DNA of 64,000 nt from VXNE01 sp965206615 (GTDB taxonomy: Bacteria > Pseudomonadota > Gammaproteobacteria > Pseudomonadales > Azotimanducaceae). The stretch spans positions 124,001 to 188,000 of the forward strand of contig CBDBKI010000004.1 in NCBI GenBank assembly GCA_965206615.1, in the 5' to 3' direction. Shown one piece after another: positions 51,897-60,986 of the stretch; within the stretch, counting starts at the first letter, position 1, and every line of letters begins with the position of its first letter. The translations under genes and the position numbers were made by a program. The notes under the pieces are model-generated. The model made no database searches and was not told where the DNA came from. It saw only the letters and a program-made list of their open reading frames with translations.

Positions 51897-53672
51897 ATGG
51901 ACCCACCACATCGAGTCCTCGCGCCGGCGGAAGTCCGTTGGGATGGGGATCGGCCTGTTTCGGTCACCTTCGACGACGTCTATCACGGGACCGAGGGCAC
52001 GGAAGAGACCGAGCGCGTGTTCCTGGAACCGGCGAAGTTCGACGAGCGCATCGCGGCGGCTGAATCCGTCACGGTTGGCGAGCTCGGTTTCGGGGCGGGG
52101 CGCAACTTCGCGGTCACGGCGGAGCGCTTCCTCGCCCGTTCGACGGGGCGGCTGCACTACGTGGCCTTCGAGCACGCCCCGATGCGTCGCGACGACATGG
52201 CGCGAGCCGCTCGACACGCGGGTGCCGCGCTGCATCGCGCACTCGTCGATGCGTGGCCGCCGGCCATCTCGGGCTGGCATCGCCGACGCTTCGCCGGCGG
52301 GCGCGTGCAACTCTCGCTCTACTTCGGAGACGTGCTGGCCGGGCTCGCGGACCTCGCCGGTCGACAGGGCTCCGGTGTGGACGCCTGGTTCCTGGACGGG
52401 TTCGCGCCGCGTCGCAATCCCGAGATGTGGAGCGCCGGAGTCTGCGAAGCGGTGGCGGCGCTCTCGCGTCCGGGTGCGACGGTCACGAGCTATTCGTCGG
52501 CAGGCGTCGTCAAGCAGGGGCTGCGGCAAGCGGGTTTCAACGTGCGGCGCGTGGATCAGCGCCCGCGCAAGTGGCACACGTTGCTGGGGGTCTTCGCCGG
52601 GCACTGGTCGCCGTGGGCTCCGCAGCAGCGGTCGGTGTCCGTCGTCGGCGCCGGCTTCGCGGGATGCTCCGCGGCGCGCGCCCTCGCGGAACGGGGTTTC
52701 GAAGTGACGGTGCACGACACGTCCGTCGCCGCCGGAGCCTCGGCCATACCTGCCGCCGTCCTGCACCCGCGGCTGCTTGGCGATGGCAGCCCGGCGGCTG
52801 CGCTGCGTGCGCACGGTTACGCGTTCGCGGTCTGGTTCTACGGGGGTCTTCCTGGAATTCGCTCGACAGGCGCCCTGCAGTTGCCGGGTCCGGACGGGAA
52901 CCCGGGACGTCTCGAGCGGATCCTCCCCGCACTGCCGCCGGACTGGATCGCCCGGGTTTCCGCACGCGAGGCGTCGGAGCTGGCCGGTGTCGAGGTCGCC
53001 GCGGCAGGACTGCACTTTTCACATGCCGGACTGGTCGAGGGTGCTCTCCTGTGCCGCGCACTGCTCGATCACCCGCGGATACGTCTCGACAGAGGGCCTG
53101 CCGGTGGCGGCGTGACGGTCGTTGCCTCGGCATCGCGCGTCACCGATGCGATGCCGGAACTCGAAGTCGCCCCGCTGGCGGGGCAGGCCGACCTGTTTCC
53201 CGGGGCTCGACTCTGGATGCCTGTGCTGGGAGACGGATACGCGGCCCCAGGCGGGGCTTTCCAGGCGTGTTGGGTGGGCGCGACGTACGAGTACCGGCCG
53301 TGGGAAGCCGGCCGCGCCACGGCGGCCAACGCCGAACGCTTCCGCAAGCTCTTCGGGTGGTCCGCGAAGACTCCCATTGGCGTTTTCCGTGGTACGCGGG
53401 CGGTTACCTCGGACCGCATGCCGGTCATCGGCCGCATCGACGCGGACACCTACGTCACCGCCGGGCACGGCTCGAATGGGACGACGTCCGCCGCGCTGGC
53501 CGGGGAGTGGATCGCGAGCCTGATCGCGGGCGAGTGTGCGCCCGTCACGCGGGAGGTCGAAGCGCTGTGCCGCGTGGAACGCTTCCGGGAACGGCAGTTG
53601 CGGCGCCCGAACCCGTTCTCGCGGCGCAGGCGGAGCGCCCGGGATCCTGATCCAGTCCAGGGAGGGGCTTGA
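51897..53672 (+). CDS. mnmC: Bifunctional tRNA (mnm5s2U34) methyltransferase/FAD-dependent demodification enzyme
   Basis: A 591-residue fusion that finishes 5-methylaminomethyl-2-thiouridine at tRNA position 34. The N-terminal half is a SAM methyltransferase (VGELGFGAGRNFAVTAERF, WFLDGFAPRRNPEMW). The C-terminal half is an FAD oxidoreductase (VVGAGFAGCSAARALAERGF, TYVTAGHGSNGTTSAAL). The start at 51897 gives the typical MnmC N-terminus (PAEVRWDGDRPVSVTFDDVY). Its stop codon abuts the convergent serA stop with no base between them. Confidence 0.94.
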   Translation: MDPPHRVLAPAEVRWDGDRPVSVTFDDVYHGTEGTEETERVFLEPAKFDERIAAAESVTVGELGFGAGRNFAVTAERFLARSTGRLHYVAFEHAPMRRDDMARAARHAGAALHRALVDAWPPAISGWHRRRFAGGRVQLSLYFGDVLAGLADLAGRQGSGVDAWFLDGFAPRRNPEMWSAGVCEAVAALSRPGATVTSYSSAGVVKQGLRQAGFNVRRVDQRPRKWHTLLGVFAGHWSPWAPQQRSVSVVGAGFAGCSAARALAERGFEVTVHDTSVAAGASAIPAAVLHPRLLGDGSPAAALRAHGYAFAVWFYGGLPGIRSTGALQLPGPDGNPGRLERILPALPPDWIARVSAREASELAGVEVAAAGLHFSHAGLVEGALLCRALLDHPRIRLDRGPAGGGVTVVASASRVTDAMPELEVAPLAGQADLFPGARLWMPVLGDGYAAPGGAFQACWVGATYEYRPWEAGRATAANAERFRKLFGWSAKTPIGVFRGTRAVTSDRMPVIGRIDADTYVTAGHGSNGTTSAALAGEWIASLIAGECAPVTREVEALCRVERFRERQLRRPNPFSRRRRSARDPDPVQGGA

Positions 53673-54848
53673 TCAGTCGTCGAAGGTCCGCACGCCGATG
53701 ACGCTGTCGATGGCGGCGATGCGGGAGGTGAGCGCCTCCGTCGGCGCGACGGCGAGGTCGATCAGGTTGTAGGCCACGTCGTCGCGGCTCTTGTTGAGCA
53801 TGTCGATGACGTTGATTTCCGCGTCCGCGAGGACCGACAGGATCTGGCCCAGCGTCCCGGCGACGTTCCAGTTGGTCACTGCGATACGGTAGCCCTCCGT
53901 GCGCTCCAGATTCACGGCGGGAAAGTTCACCGAGTTCTCGATGTTGCCGAAACGCAGAAAGTCGGTCAGCTGGTCCGCCGCCATGACGGCGCAGTTCTCC
54001 TCGGCTTCCCGCGTGCTCGCGCCGAGGTGCGGCGTTGCGTGCGCGTGCTTGTTGGCGGCCAGGGCGGCGCTCGGGAAGTCGGAGAAGTACGCACCGAGGT
54101 GACCCGAGCGAAGGGCCTCGAGGACGGCGGCCTCGTCGACGATCTGCTGGCGGGCGAAATTGAGGAGCGCGGCGCCGCGCCGAAAGGCACTCAGCGCCTT
54201 GGCGTCGATCAGGTCCCGGGTCTCGGGTAGCGCCGGCACGTGCAGCGTCACGTAGTCCGAGCGCCCGAAGAGGCTCGGCAGGTCGTCCATGCGTTCCACG
54301 TCGCCCGGCAGGCGCCATGCGGCATCGATGGACAGTGCCGGATCGTAGCCCACCACGCGCATGCCGAGGTCGAGCCCTGCCCGCGCCACGCGCGAACCGA
54401 TGGCGCCGAGGCCCACGACCCCGAGGGTGCGGCCGAAGAGTTCCCGGCCCTTGAAGCGCTTCTTCTCGCCTTCGACGAGCCGGTGGAGTTCGTCCTGATC
54501 GTGGACGTTGCCCAGGGTCCGTGCGTACTCCATGCCGCCCGTCACGTCGCGCGAGGCGAGCAGGAGCGCCGCCAGGGTCAGTTCCTTGACGGAGTTGGCG
54601 TTGGCGCCGGGCGTGTTGAAGACCACCACGCCGCGTTGCGTGCAGACGTCCACCGGGACGTTGTTCACGCCGGCGCCGGCGCGGGCTACCGCTCGCACGC
54701 TCGACCCGAGCTCCGCCTCGGCAAGCACATGGCTGCGCAGGAGGATAGCCTGGGCGTCGGTGACATCTGGGCCGATCTCGAAGCCCTCGACGGGAAACCG
54801 TTCGAGGCCACGGGGCGCGATCTGGTTGTAGGTTCTGACGCGGTACAT
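53673..54848 (-). CDS. serA: D-3-phosphoglycerate dehydrogenase
   Basis: A 391-residue NAD-dependent enzyme that opens serine synthesis. It has the substrate-side start VRTYNQIAPRGLERF, the NAD motif GVVGLGAIGSRVARAG, DYVTLHVPALPETRDLI and a C-terminal ACT domain (NVAGTLGQILSVLADAEINV) that binds serine for feedback. ATG 54848 has GAGG a few bases upstream. With serC far away in the gyrA run, the pathway is split. thrC lies upstream but with a 186-base gap. Confidence 0.94.
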   Translation of the reverse strand: MYRVRTYNQIAPRGLERFPVEGFEIGPDVTDAQAILLRSHVLAEAELGSSVRAVARAGAGVNNVPVDVCTQRGVVVFNTPGANANSVKELTLAALLLASRDVTGGMEYARTLGNVHDQDELHRLVEGEKKRFKGRELFGRTLGVVGLGAIGSRVARAGLDLGMRVVGYDPALSIDAAWRLPGDVERMDDLPSLFGRSDYVTLHVPALPETRDLIDAKALSAFRRGAALLNFARQQIVDEAAVLEALRSGHLGAYFSDFPSAALAANKHAHATPHLGASTREAEENCAVMAADQLTDFLRFGNIENSVNFPAVNLERTEGYRIAVTNWNVAGTLGQILSVLADAEINVIDMLNKSRDDVAYNLIDLAVAPTEALTSRIAAIDSVIGVRTFDD

Positions 54849-55034
54849 GGGAGCCTCGAAGGATGTTCGCGATGGTGACGCTACGGTTCGCCGGAGCACA
54901 CTGGGCCGCCGCCGCGCTGTCCGGTCGCCTTGATCGACATGCGGGTGCGACGCGGGTGCGAAAAGGCGCGCGATTTAACCACCGTTTGCGCGGGTGTTTC
55001 AACGTCCCGTCATGACCGTGGGATGTCGAAGTGA

Positions 55035-56306
55035 TCAATCCCTGGGCGTGACGTCCGAACCGGCGGCGATGGCGTCGTAGTCGATCGGGGCGTGGCAGTC
55101 GAGGGGCGTGCCGGCGTCCGGCAACGGATACTTCAGGCCGGTGGCGCAATTGAACAGCACGACGTGGTCGTCCCGTTCGATCAAACCCGCATCGAGTGAC
55201 TGGAGCCAGGCCGCGTAGGTGGCCGCACCCTCCGGGCACAGGAGCAACCCGTCCCGGGATGCGACTTCCGCGCGCGCGTCCTCGATGGCCGCGTCGGACA
55301 CGGCGATGGCGAAACCGCCGCTTGCGCGCACCGCGTCGAGAATCAGGAAGTCGCCTATGGCCACCGGCACGCGGATCCCCGCCGCGACCGTGCTCGCATC
55401 CTGCCAGGGCTCGGCGTTGGCCTTGCCCTCGTCGAAAGCCTTGACGATGGGCGCACAGCCTTCCGCCTGTACGGCCACCATGCGCGGCCGCTTCTCGTCC
55501 AGCCAGCCGAGACGGCCGAGTTCATCGAACGCCTTCCACATGCCGATGAGCCCCGTGCCCCCGCCGGTGGGATAGAAGATGACATCCGGCACGGTCCAGT
55601 TGAGCTGTTCGCACAACTCGAGCCCCATGGTCTTCTTGCCCTCGATGCGATACGGCTCCTTCAGCGTCGACATGTCGAACCAGCCGGTGGCGTCCCTGCC
55701 GTCGCCGACGATCTTTCCGCAGTCGTTGATCAAGCCGTTTACCCGGTATAGCCGGGCCCCCTGGATGCCGGTCTCGGCGATATTGATCGGCGGCGTGTCC
55801 TCCGGGCAGAAGACCAGGCTCGCGATGCCGGCGCGGGTGGCATAGCCGCTGAGCGCGGCGCCGGCGTTGCCGTTGGTGGGCATTGCCACGCTCGTCACGC
55901 GCAGCTCCCTGGCCATGCTGATGGCGACGGCGATGCCCCTGGCCTTGAACGAGCCCGTGGGCAGCCGGCCCTCGTCCTTCACGTCGAGGCGTCCGCTACC
56001 GAGATGTCTCGCGGTCGCCCCGAGGGAGATCATCGGCGTCGTGATCTCTCCGAGCGAGACGATGTTGGCAGCGTCGGTGACGGGCAGCATCTCCCGGTAA
56101 CGCCACAGGTCGGCGGCGCGGCCAGCCAGGCTCTCCCTGGTGAACTCCGCGGCCATGCGCTCGAGATCGTAGCGCACCAACAGGGGAAATCCGGCCCGGG
56201 AGAGGTTGTGCAGCTGGCCGGCCGCATGACGCTCGCCGGTAGCGGAGCACTCCAGGTGACTGACGAAGTTCGGCAGCTGGCCCGTGGTATTGGAATGCCA
56301 GGTCAT
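55035..56306 (-). CDS. thrC: Threonine synthase-like PLP enzyme
   Basis: A 423-residue PLP-dependent beta/gamma-replacing enzyme of fold type II, most like threonine synthase (O-phosphohomoserine to threonine). Conserved blocks are LPVTDAANIVSLGEITTPMI, the PLP lysine in GRLPTGSFKARGIAVA, MPTNGNAGAALSGYATRAG and the phosphate-binding YPTGGGTGLIGMW. The short N-terminus (SHLECSATGERH) resembles the threonine synthase form with a zinc-like cysteine. Its ATG overlaps the murG-like stop. A homoserine pathway neighbour is not present. Confidence 0.85.
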   Translation of the reverse strand: MTWHSNTTGQLPNFVSHLECSATGERHAAGQLHNLSRAGFPLLVRYDLERMAAEFTRESLAGRAADLWRYREMLPVTDAANIVSLGEITTPMISLGATARHLGSGRLDVKDEGRLPTGSFKARGIAVAISMARELRVTSVAMPTNGNAGAALSGYATRAGIASLVFCPEDTPPINIAETGIQGARLYRVNGLINDCGKIVGDGRDATGWFDMSTLKEPYRIEGKKTMGLELCEQLNWTVPDVIFYPTGGGTGLIGMWKAFDELGRLGWLDEKRPRMVAVQAEGCAPIVKAFDEGKANAEPWQDASTVAAGIRVPVAIGDFLILDAVRASGGFAIAVSDAAIEDARAEVASRDGLLLCPEGAATYAAWLQSLDAGLIERDDHVVLFNCATGLKYPLPDAGTPLDCHAPIDYDAIAAGSDVTPRD

Positions 56307-57385
56307 GTTCCTCTGCCTTTCTCGCGGTTCTCGCGCGCGACGGCTTCCAGCTCCCCGACGATCGCCGCGGTCGCGTCGGGCGCGCGGAACTCGGCGAGTC
56401 GGGCCCGCCAAGCGTCGAGATCGGCGTGCAGGGTGCGCACGCCTTCGACCAGGGTCGCCGGACTCAGCTCGGCGTCGGGGAGGACCGCGCTGAAGCCTCG
56501 TGCCTCGGCGTATGCCGCGTTCTCGATCTGGTCGCCGCGGCTCGCCGTCGTGGGCAGCGGAACGAGCAGGTTGGGCTTGCCGAGTGTCAGGAGTTCGTGC
56601 AGCGCATTGGCGCCCGCGCGGGAGACGACGATCGCGGCGGCCGCCAGGATATCGCCCCACCCGTCCGTCACGAACTCGCGCTGCGCGTAGCCCGGCGTGT
56701 CCGCGGCGGGGTCGAGCTGGCCGGCGCCGCATACGTGCAGCACCTCGAACGTCTCGACGAGCGCCGGCAGCGCCGCGCGGGTCACTTCGTTCAGCCGCCG
56801 GGCACCGAGGCTGCCGCCTACGACCACGAGCATCGGCCGCTCGCCCGGAAGGTTCGCCGCGCCTGCGCCCCGGTCGGGGTTGCCGTTGCGTAGCGCCGCG
56901 CGGATCGGCGTGCCGGTGTGGATGACGCGCCGGGCGGAAACGCGCGTCGCGTCGAAATTCACGCACAGCGTGGCGATGAACGGCAGCGACAGGCGGTTGG
57001 CGAGCCCCGGCGAAAGGTCCGACTCGTGCGCCACGACGGGAATGCGCCGGAGCCAGGCTGCGAAGACCACCGGAAACGCGACGAAGCCGCCCTTCGAGAA
57101 AACAACGCGGGGCTTCACACGGCCCAGAATGGCGAATGCCTGCAGGATACCGAGGGGTATCTTCAGCGCATCGGTCAGATTGGCGAAGGAGAAATAACGT
57201 CGCAGCTTCCCCGTCTGCACTCTGAAGTAGGGGGTGCCGAGGGGTGCCACCAGGCGTTCCTCGAGTCCGGAGTCGGAGCCTATGAAAGAGACCTCCCAGC
57301 CGGCGGCCTGTAGCGCCTCGATCACCGGCAGTGCCGGAATCACGTGACCTGCGCTGCCGCCGCCGGTGACGACCGCCCGCTTCAA
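56303..57385 (-). CDS. MurG-like GlcNAc transferase of the Gram-positive type
   Basis: A 360-residue GT28 glycosyltransferase. The start RAVVTGGGSAGHVIPALPVI, the donor-side VVVGGSLGARRLNEVTRAAL and the Gram-positive-type TGKLRRYFSFANLTDALK, VVFSKGGFVAFPVVFAAW and VAHESDLSPGLANRL segments are clear. Proteobacterial MurG instead has a GGYVSGPGG-type loop and HEQN. It lies outside the dcw cluster, between hda and thrC, so it may be a second MurG-like enzyme rather than the only one. The TTG start overlaps the hda stop as TTGA. Lipid II synthesis is the default role; another acceptor is possible. Confidence 0.82.
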   Translation of the reverse strand: MKRAVVTGGGSAGHVIPALPVIEALQAAGWEVSFIGSDSGLEERLVAPLGTPYFRVQTGKLRRYFSFANLTDALKIPLGILQAFAILGRVKPRVVFSKGGFVAFPVVFAAWLRRIPVVAHESDLSPGLANRLSLPFIATLCVNFDATRVSARRVIHTGTPIRAALRNGNPDRGAGAANLPGERPMLVVVGGSLGARRLNEVTRAALPALVETFEVLHVCGAGQLDPAADTPGYAQREFVTDGWGDILAAAAIVVSRAGANALHELLTLGKPNLLVPLPTTASRGDQIENAAYAEARGFSAVLPDAELSPATLVEGVRTLHADLDAWRARLAEFRAPDATAAIVGELEAVARENREKGRGT

Positions 57386-58038
57386 AGGGCGAGGGCCTCC
57401 TTGACGAGAGCCACCGTGACGCGGCGGCTTGCAGACATGGATGCGCGGTCGATCCTGTCGAGGTGTTCGAGCAGTTCCGGCAGGCCGCGTCCCACCCGGC
57501 GCATGAGGTAGCGCACGACCTCGTCGGAGAGCAGGAAGCCGCGGTCGTGCGCCGCCCTCTTCAGGGCGGGAATCGCGGCATCGTCCGACAGGGCGGCCAT
57601 CTCGAAACACGCGGCGCCGCGCAAGCGGGAGGCAAGATCCGAGAGGGCGAACGTCGCCGTCGCCGGTGTGCGGTCCGCTGCCACCGCCAGTGCGTGGCCG
57701 GCCGCCAGCTGTTCGTTGTAGAGACGAAACAGCGCCTCTTCCATGGCGCGGTCCCCGAGCCAGGCGTCGACGTCGTCGATCAGTACCCGTTCGAAAGCCT
57801 GGTAGCCGTCAATGTCCCGCAGCTCGCGGGCTGGCACGTAGGCGCTGCCGGGCGCGTGGCAGACCGCCTGCAGGAGGTGGGTCTTGCCGACACCCGGCGC
57901 GCCCCACAGCCAGGTACAGCGAAATCCGTCGACCGGTGCATGCAGATCCGTGACCAGTTCGCGGTTGAGACCGACGGTGAAGCGCTCGAACGTGAAGCGG
58001 GTGCGTAGCGGGAACGTCATGGGCAGTTGCCGGGTCAT
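57382..58038 (-). CDS. hda: Hda, DnaA regulatory inactivation protein
   Basis: A 218-residue AAA+ protein of the DnaA family without the DNA-binding domain IV. Walker A is WGAPGVGKTHLLQA and Walker B is VLIDDVDAW; DLASRLRGAACFEMAALSDD contains sensor elements. The N-terminus (MTRQLPMTFPLRTRFTFERF) has the clamp-binding QLPMTFPL motif of Hda. With the sliding clamp it triggers ATP hydrolysis by DnaA to prevent re-initiation. ATG overlaps the upstream stop as ATGA. Confidence 0.93.
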   Translation of the reverse strand: MTRQLPMTFPLRTRFTFERFTVGLNRELVTDLHAPVDGFRCTWLWGAPGVGKTHLLQAVCHAPGSAYVPARELRDIDGYQAFERVLIDDVDAWLGDRAMEEALFRLYNEQLAAGHALAVAADRTPATATFALSDLASRLRGAACFEMAALSDDAAIPALKRAAHDRGFLLSDEVVRYLMRRVGRGLPELLEHLDRIDRASMSASRRVTVALVKEALAL

Positions 58039-58601
58039 GACGACGGCCTCGACGTGCGCACCGCCTTGTACGCCCAGGTGACGACATAGTCGACGCCGGA
58101 CGCGATGCCGAGCAGGGCCACGAGCGCGAAGCCCCAGGGATCCAGGAGCCACCCGGCGACGGCGGACACCGTCCCGCGTTCGAGCAGATGCACGAGCACC
58201 ACGATCAGCATGCCGATCTGCATCGCGGTGTTGGTCTTGCTGATGAACGTCGGCGCGATTTCGACGTACTCGAAGAGCAGGCGATAGACCAGCGCGCCGC
58301 CGAGAATGACCAGGTCGCGAACGATGACGATGACGACCAGCCAGACGGGTATGTGTCCCTGGAACACAAGGATGAGAAAGGTCACGCCGATGAGCAGCTT
58401 GTCGGCCAGGGGATCCGCAAAGGCGCCGAACTTCGTGGTCCACGAGTAGCGGCGTGCCAGGGCGCCGTCCACGGCGTCGGAGCCGCCGGCGATCGCCATC
58501 AGCACGAGCGCCGTACCGTACTCGCCGTACGCCAGGCACCATGCCGTCGGCGCGATCAGAACGATGCGGACGATGGTGATCGCATTGGGCAGTTGCCGCA
58601 C
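58035..58601 (-). CDS. CDP-alcohol phosphatidyltransferase family protein
   Basis: A 188-residue membrane enzyme with the complete CDP-alcohol phosphotransferase signature D-x2-D-G-x2-A-R-x8-G-x3-D-x3-D in DAVDGALARRYSWTTKFGAF followed by ADPLADK. Hydrophobic segments surround it. It most resembles PgsA (phosphatidylglycerophosphate synthase). The GTG start has GGAGG five bases upstream. In pseudomonads this position, between a DUF2066 gene and hda, is held by a PerM-type transporter instead. Another pgsA elsewhere cannot be excluded. Confidence 0.85.
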   Translation of the reverse strand: MRQLPNAITIVRIVLIAPTAWCLAYGEYGTALVLMAIAGGSDAVDGALARRYSWTTKFGAFADPLADKLLIGVTFLILVFQGHIPVWLVVIVIVRDLVILGGALVYRLLFEYVEIAPTFISKTNTAMQIGMLIVVLVHLLERGTVSAVAGWLLDPWGFALVALLGIASGVDYVVTWAYKAVRTSRPSS

Positions 58602-58603
58602 CG

Positions 58604-59842
58604 TCAGCCTCCGCCGATCCACGTCAGCGTCATGGGCGGGCCGGCCGCGTCCGAGGGCGCGCCTGTCCAGGGGGTGGAGACGGTGAGCGGCGATGCCTCG
58701 GTCCAGGTCGTCTCCGTGTCGCGGAGCACGCCGTAGGCATCGAGGAGTTCCGCGAGTCTGTGCCGCGACGACCGCGTGGTCACCCGCAAGGTCGTTGCGG
58801 TGGGCGCGGCGGCGACGAGTTCCACGCGGTCGATGAACTCGAGCTCCGCCAGAGCGCGCATGAGGGCCGCGTAGTCGCCGACCGTACCGATACCGCGAAC
58901 CTCGATTTCGATCGGGCGGGATTCGCGTCCGAGTACGGCGAAGCGCGTCATGAGCTCGTCCGCGACGATGTCGACGGCCCGCGCCGCGCCGCCTTCGGCG
59001 GTGGCGGTGTCGAAGCTGAATGACCGCGTGCCGCCGTCGAGCCAGAGTTCCCACTCGGAAATCCAGTTGCCGAGCGGCTGTCGTCGGGTGCGGCCGAGCA
59101 GGATGAGATCGGGTTCGTAGCGCCGGCTCGCCAACTCGATGGCGTACGGGAAGCGGTTCCAGACGTCGCCGGGGGTGACGCGGGCTGCGTCTTCGAGGTC
59201 CATGCGAGGCAGGTCGATCTCGATGCCGCGGTAGCGGGCGCGGTCGCGCAGACCGGCCGCAGCCGGATGATCGGACTCCCGGGACAGCACCGTGTGAAAA
59301 CCCGCATCGTCGGCCGTCAGCCAGGCGAGCCCCGTGGGTCGATTGGCGGACCAGATCGGCAGCGCAGCGCGGGAGACCAGGTCGCGTACGGCTTCCGGCG
59401 AGAAGCTGACGCCAAGCCGCGTGCCGCGCTCCGCGTCGCCCGGCAGGAGGCGGTACTGGAGGTAATACGGCCCGGGGTCGGTCAGTGCCGCGCGTACCGG
59501 CTCCGTCATGGGCACGCTGCGCAGCCCGGTCAGGCGCGTCAGCATCTCCCGCAACGCGATGCGGGATGCGTTGCGCCGGTCCGTCCCGCCCTGGCTCTCG
59601 ATCGGCGCCTCCACGTTGTAGAGCCACGGCACGATCGCGCCCCAGGCGGGTGCGCCGGACGACAGGGCCAGGGCGCTTGCCAGCACGAGGCCGATGCGCC
59701 CCCCGGGAACACGGCGGCGACGGCGGCACGGAACCGTGGACCCGGTCGCGCCGCTCGCACGGAGCGGCCCTTGCCGGGTGGACGGTGTGCGAGGCTGGAC
59801 GGGAGGTGGAGCCAGTGGGCTCCGGCCTGGGGGCGCATCCAT
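58604..59842 (-). CDS. DUF2066 domain exported protein
   Basis: An up to 412-residue protein of the DUF2066 family found beside purM in gammaproteobacteria, function unknown. The likely signal peptide (RIGLVLASALALSSGAPAWG) begins about 40 residues into this frame. The true start may therefore be a later GTG at 59734, since the intervening Pro/Arg-rich stretch has little coding character. The body (NASRIALREMLTRLTGLRSV, LGVSFSPEAVRDLVSRAALP, WISEWELWLDGG) is typical. It is divergent from purM and followed closely by the phosphotransferase gene. Confidence 0.8.
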   Translation of the reverse strand: MDAPPGRSPLAPPPVQPRTPSTRQGPLRASGATGSTVPCRRRRRVPGGRIGLVLASALALSSGAPAWGAIVPWLYNVEAPIESQGGTDRRNASRIALREMLTRLTGLRSVPMTEPVRAALTDPGPYYLQYRLLPGDAERGTRLGVSFSPEAVRDLVSRAALPIWSANRPTGLAWLTADDAGFHTVLSRESDHPAAAGLRDRARYRGIEIDLPRMDLEDAARVTPGDVWNRFPYAIELASRRYEPDLILLGRTRRQPLGNWISEWELWLDGGTRSFSFDTATAEGGAARAVDIVADELMTRFAVLGRESRPIEIEVRGIGTVGDYAALMRALAELEFIDRVELVAAAPTATTLRVTTRSSRHRLAELLDAYGVLRDTETTWTEASPLTVSTPWTGAPSDAAGPPMTLTWIGGG

Positions 59843-59910
59843 ACGACGGCGGCTTCCGTGAGTGTCGGGGGGCATGGTACAAACTGGCACCTTTCGGTCA
59901 AACTCCCATC

Positions 59911-60951
59911 ATGTCCGGACTTGACTACCGCAAGGCCGGCGTCGACATCGACGCCGGCCAGGAACTGGTGCGGCGCATCGCCCCGGCCGCGAAGCGTACG
60001 CATCGCCCGGAGATCCTCTCGGACCTCGGCGGCTTCGCCGCACTCGCGTCGATTCCCTCGAAATACGAGCAACCCGTTCTGGTGACCGGAACGGATGGCG
60101 TCGGCACCAAGCTCAAGCTTGCCATGGAGCACGACCGCCACGACGACGTGGGACAAGATCTCGTCGCGATGTGCGTGAACGACGTCCTCGCGACCGGCGC
60201 CGAGCCCTTCCTGTTCCTCGACTACTACGCGACGGGACGCCTCGACGTGGACGTCGCGGAGCGCGTGATCGTCGGCATCGCGCGCGGTTGCGAGATCGCG
60301 GGCTGTACGCTCGCCGGCGGTGAAACCGCGGAAATGCCCGGCTTCTACCAGGCCGGGGAGTATGACCTCGCGGGTTTCTGCGTCGGCGTCGTCGAGCGGG
60401 ATGCCATCGTCACCGGCGAGGACATCGCCATCGGCGACCGGCTCATCGGTCTGTCTTCGAGCGGGCCGCATTCCAATGGGTATTCGCTGATCCGGCGGAT
60501 TCTGGAGGATCAGGCGGCGTCGGTTTCGGCGGGAACGCTCGATGCGCTGCTCGCCCCGACCCGGATCTATGCGACGGCCGTCCGGGCGGCCCTGGCGACA
60601 GGCGGGGTCCGCGGGATGGCGCACATCACGGGCGGCGGACTCGTCGAGAACATTCCCCGCATGTTTCGACAGCCGTTCGCTGCGGACATCGATCTCGATG
60701 CATGGGCGTGGCCCGACGTCTTCGCCGCCCTGCAGCAGGCGGGCAGCATCGACGAACTGGAGATGCTGCGGACGTTCAATTGCGGGATCGGGTACGTCCT
60801 GACCGTGCCAGCCGAGGACGAGGAATCCGTGCTCCGCGCCCTGTCCGCTGCCGGGGAGACCGCGCTGGTGATGGGCAAGGTGGTCCCGCCCGGAACCGCT
60901 CCGGCCCCTGGGCGGCTCGTCGTTGAGGAAGGTGCAGCGCGGCTGGGATAA
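59911..60951 (+). CDS. purM: Phosphoribosylformylglycinamidine cyclo-ligase
   Basis: A 346-residue AIR synthetase of purine synthesis. It has LDYRKAGVDIDAGQELVRRI at the start, VTGTDGVGTKLKLAMEHDRH, VAMCVNDVLATGAEPFLFLD, AGGETAEMPGFY and GLSSSGPHSNGYSLIRRIL. The usual partner purN is not downstream; an FAD enzyme follows 35 bases later. The promoter region lies between it and the divergent DUF2066 gene. Confidence 0.97.
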   Translation: MSGLDYRKAGVDIDAGQELVRRIAPAAKRTHRPEILSDLGGFAALASIPSKYEQPVLVTGTDGVGTKLKLAMEHDRHDDVGQDLVAMCVNDVLATGAEPFLFLDYYATGRLDVDVAERVIVGIARGCEIAGCTLAGGETAEMPGFYQAGEYDLAGFCVGVVERDAIVTGEDIAIGDRLIGLSSSGPHSNGYSLIRRILEDQAASVSAGTLDALLAPTRIYATAVRAALATGGVRGMAHITGGGLVENIPRMFRQPFAADIDLDAWAWPDVFAALQQAGSIDELEMLRTFNCGIGYVLTVPAEDEESVLRALSAAGETALVMGKVVPPGTAPAPGRLVVEEGAARLG

Positions 60952-60986
60952 TCGAACCACCCATCGCAACGCAGGAGGGGCCGAAC

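Noticed and set aside
58035..59882. 615-residue reading of the CDP-alcohol phosphotransferase gene
   Set aside because: Its long N-terminal part is another frame of the DUF2066 gene; a GTG with GGAGG at 58601 is the supported start.
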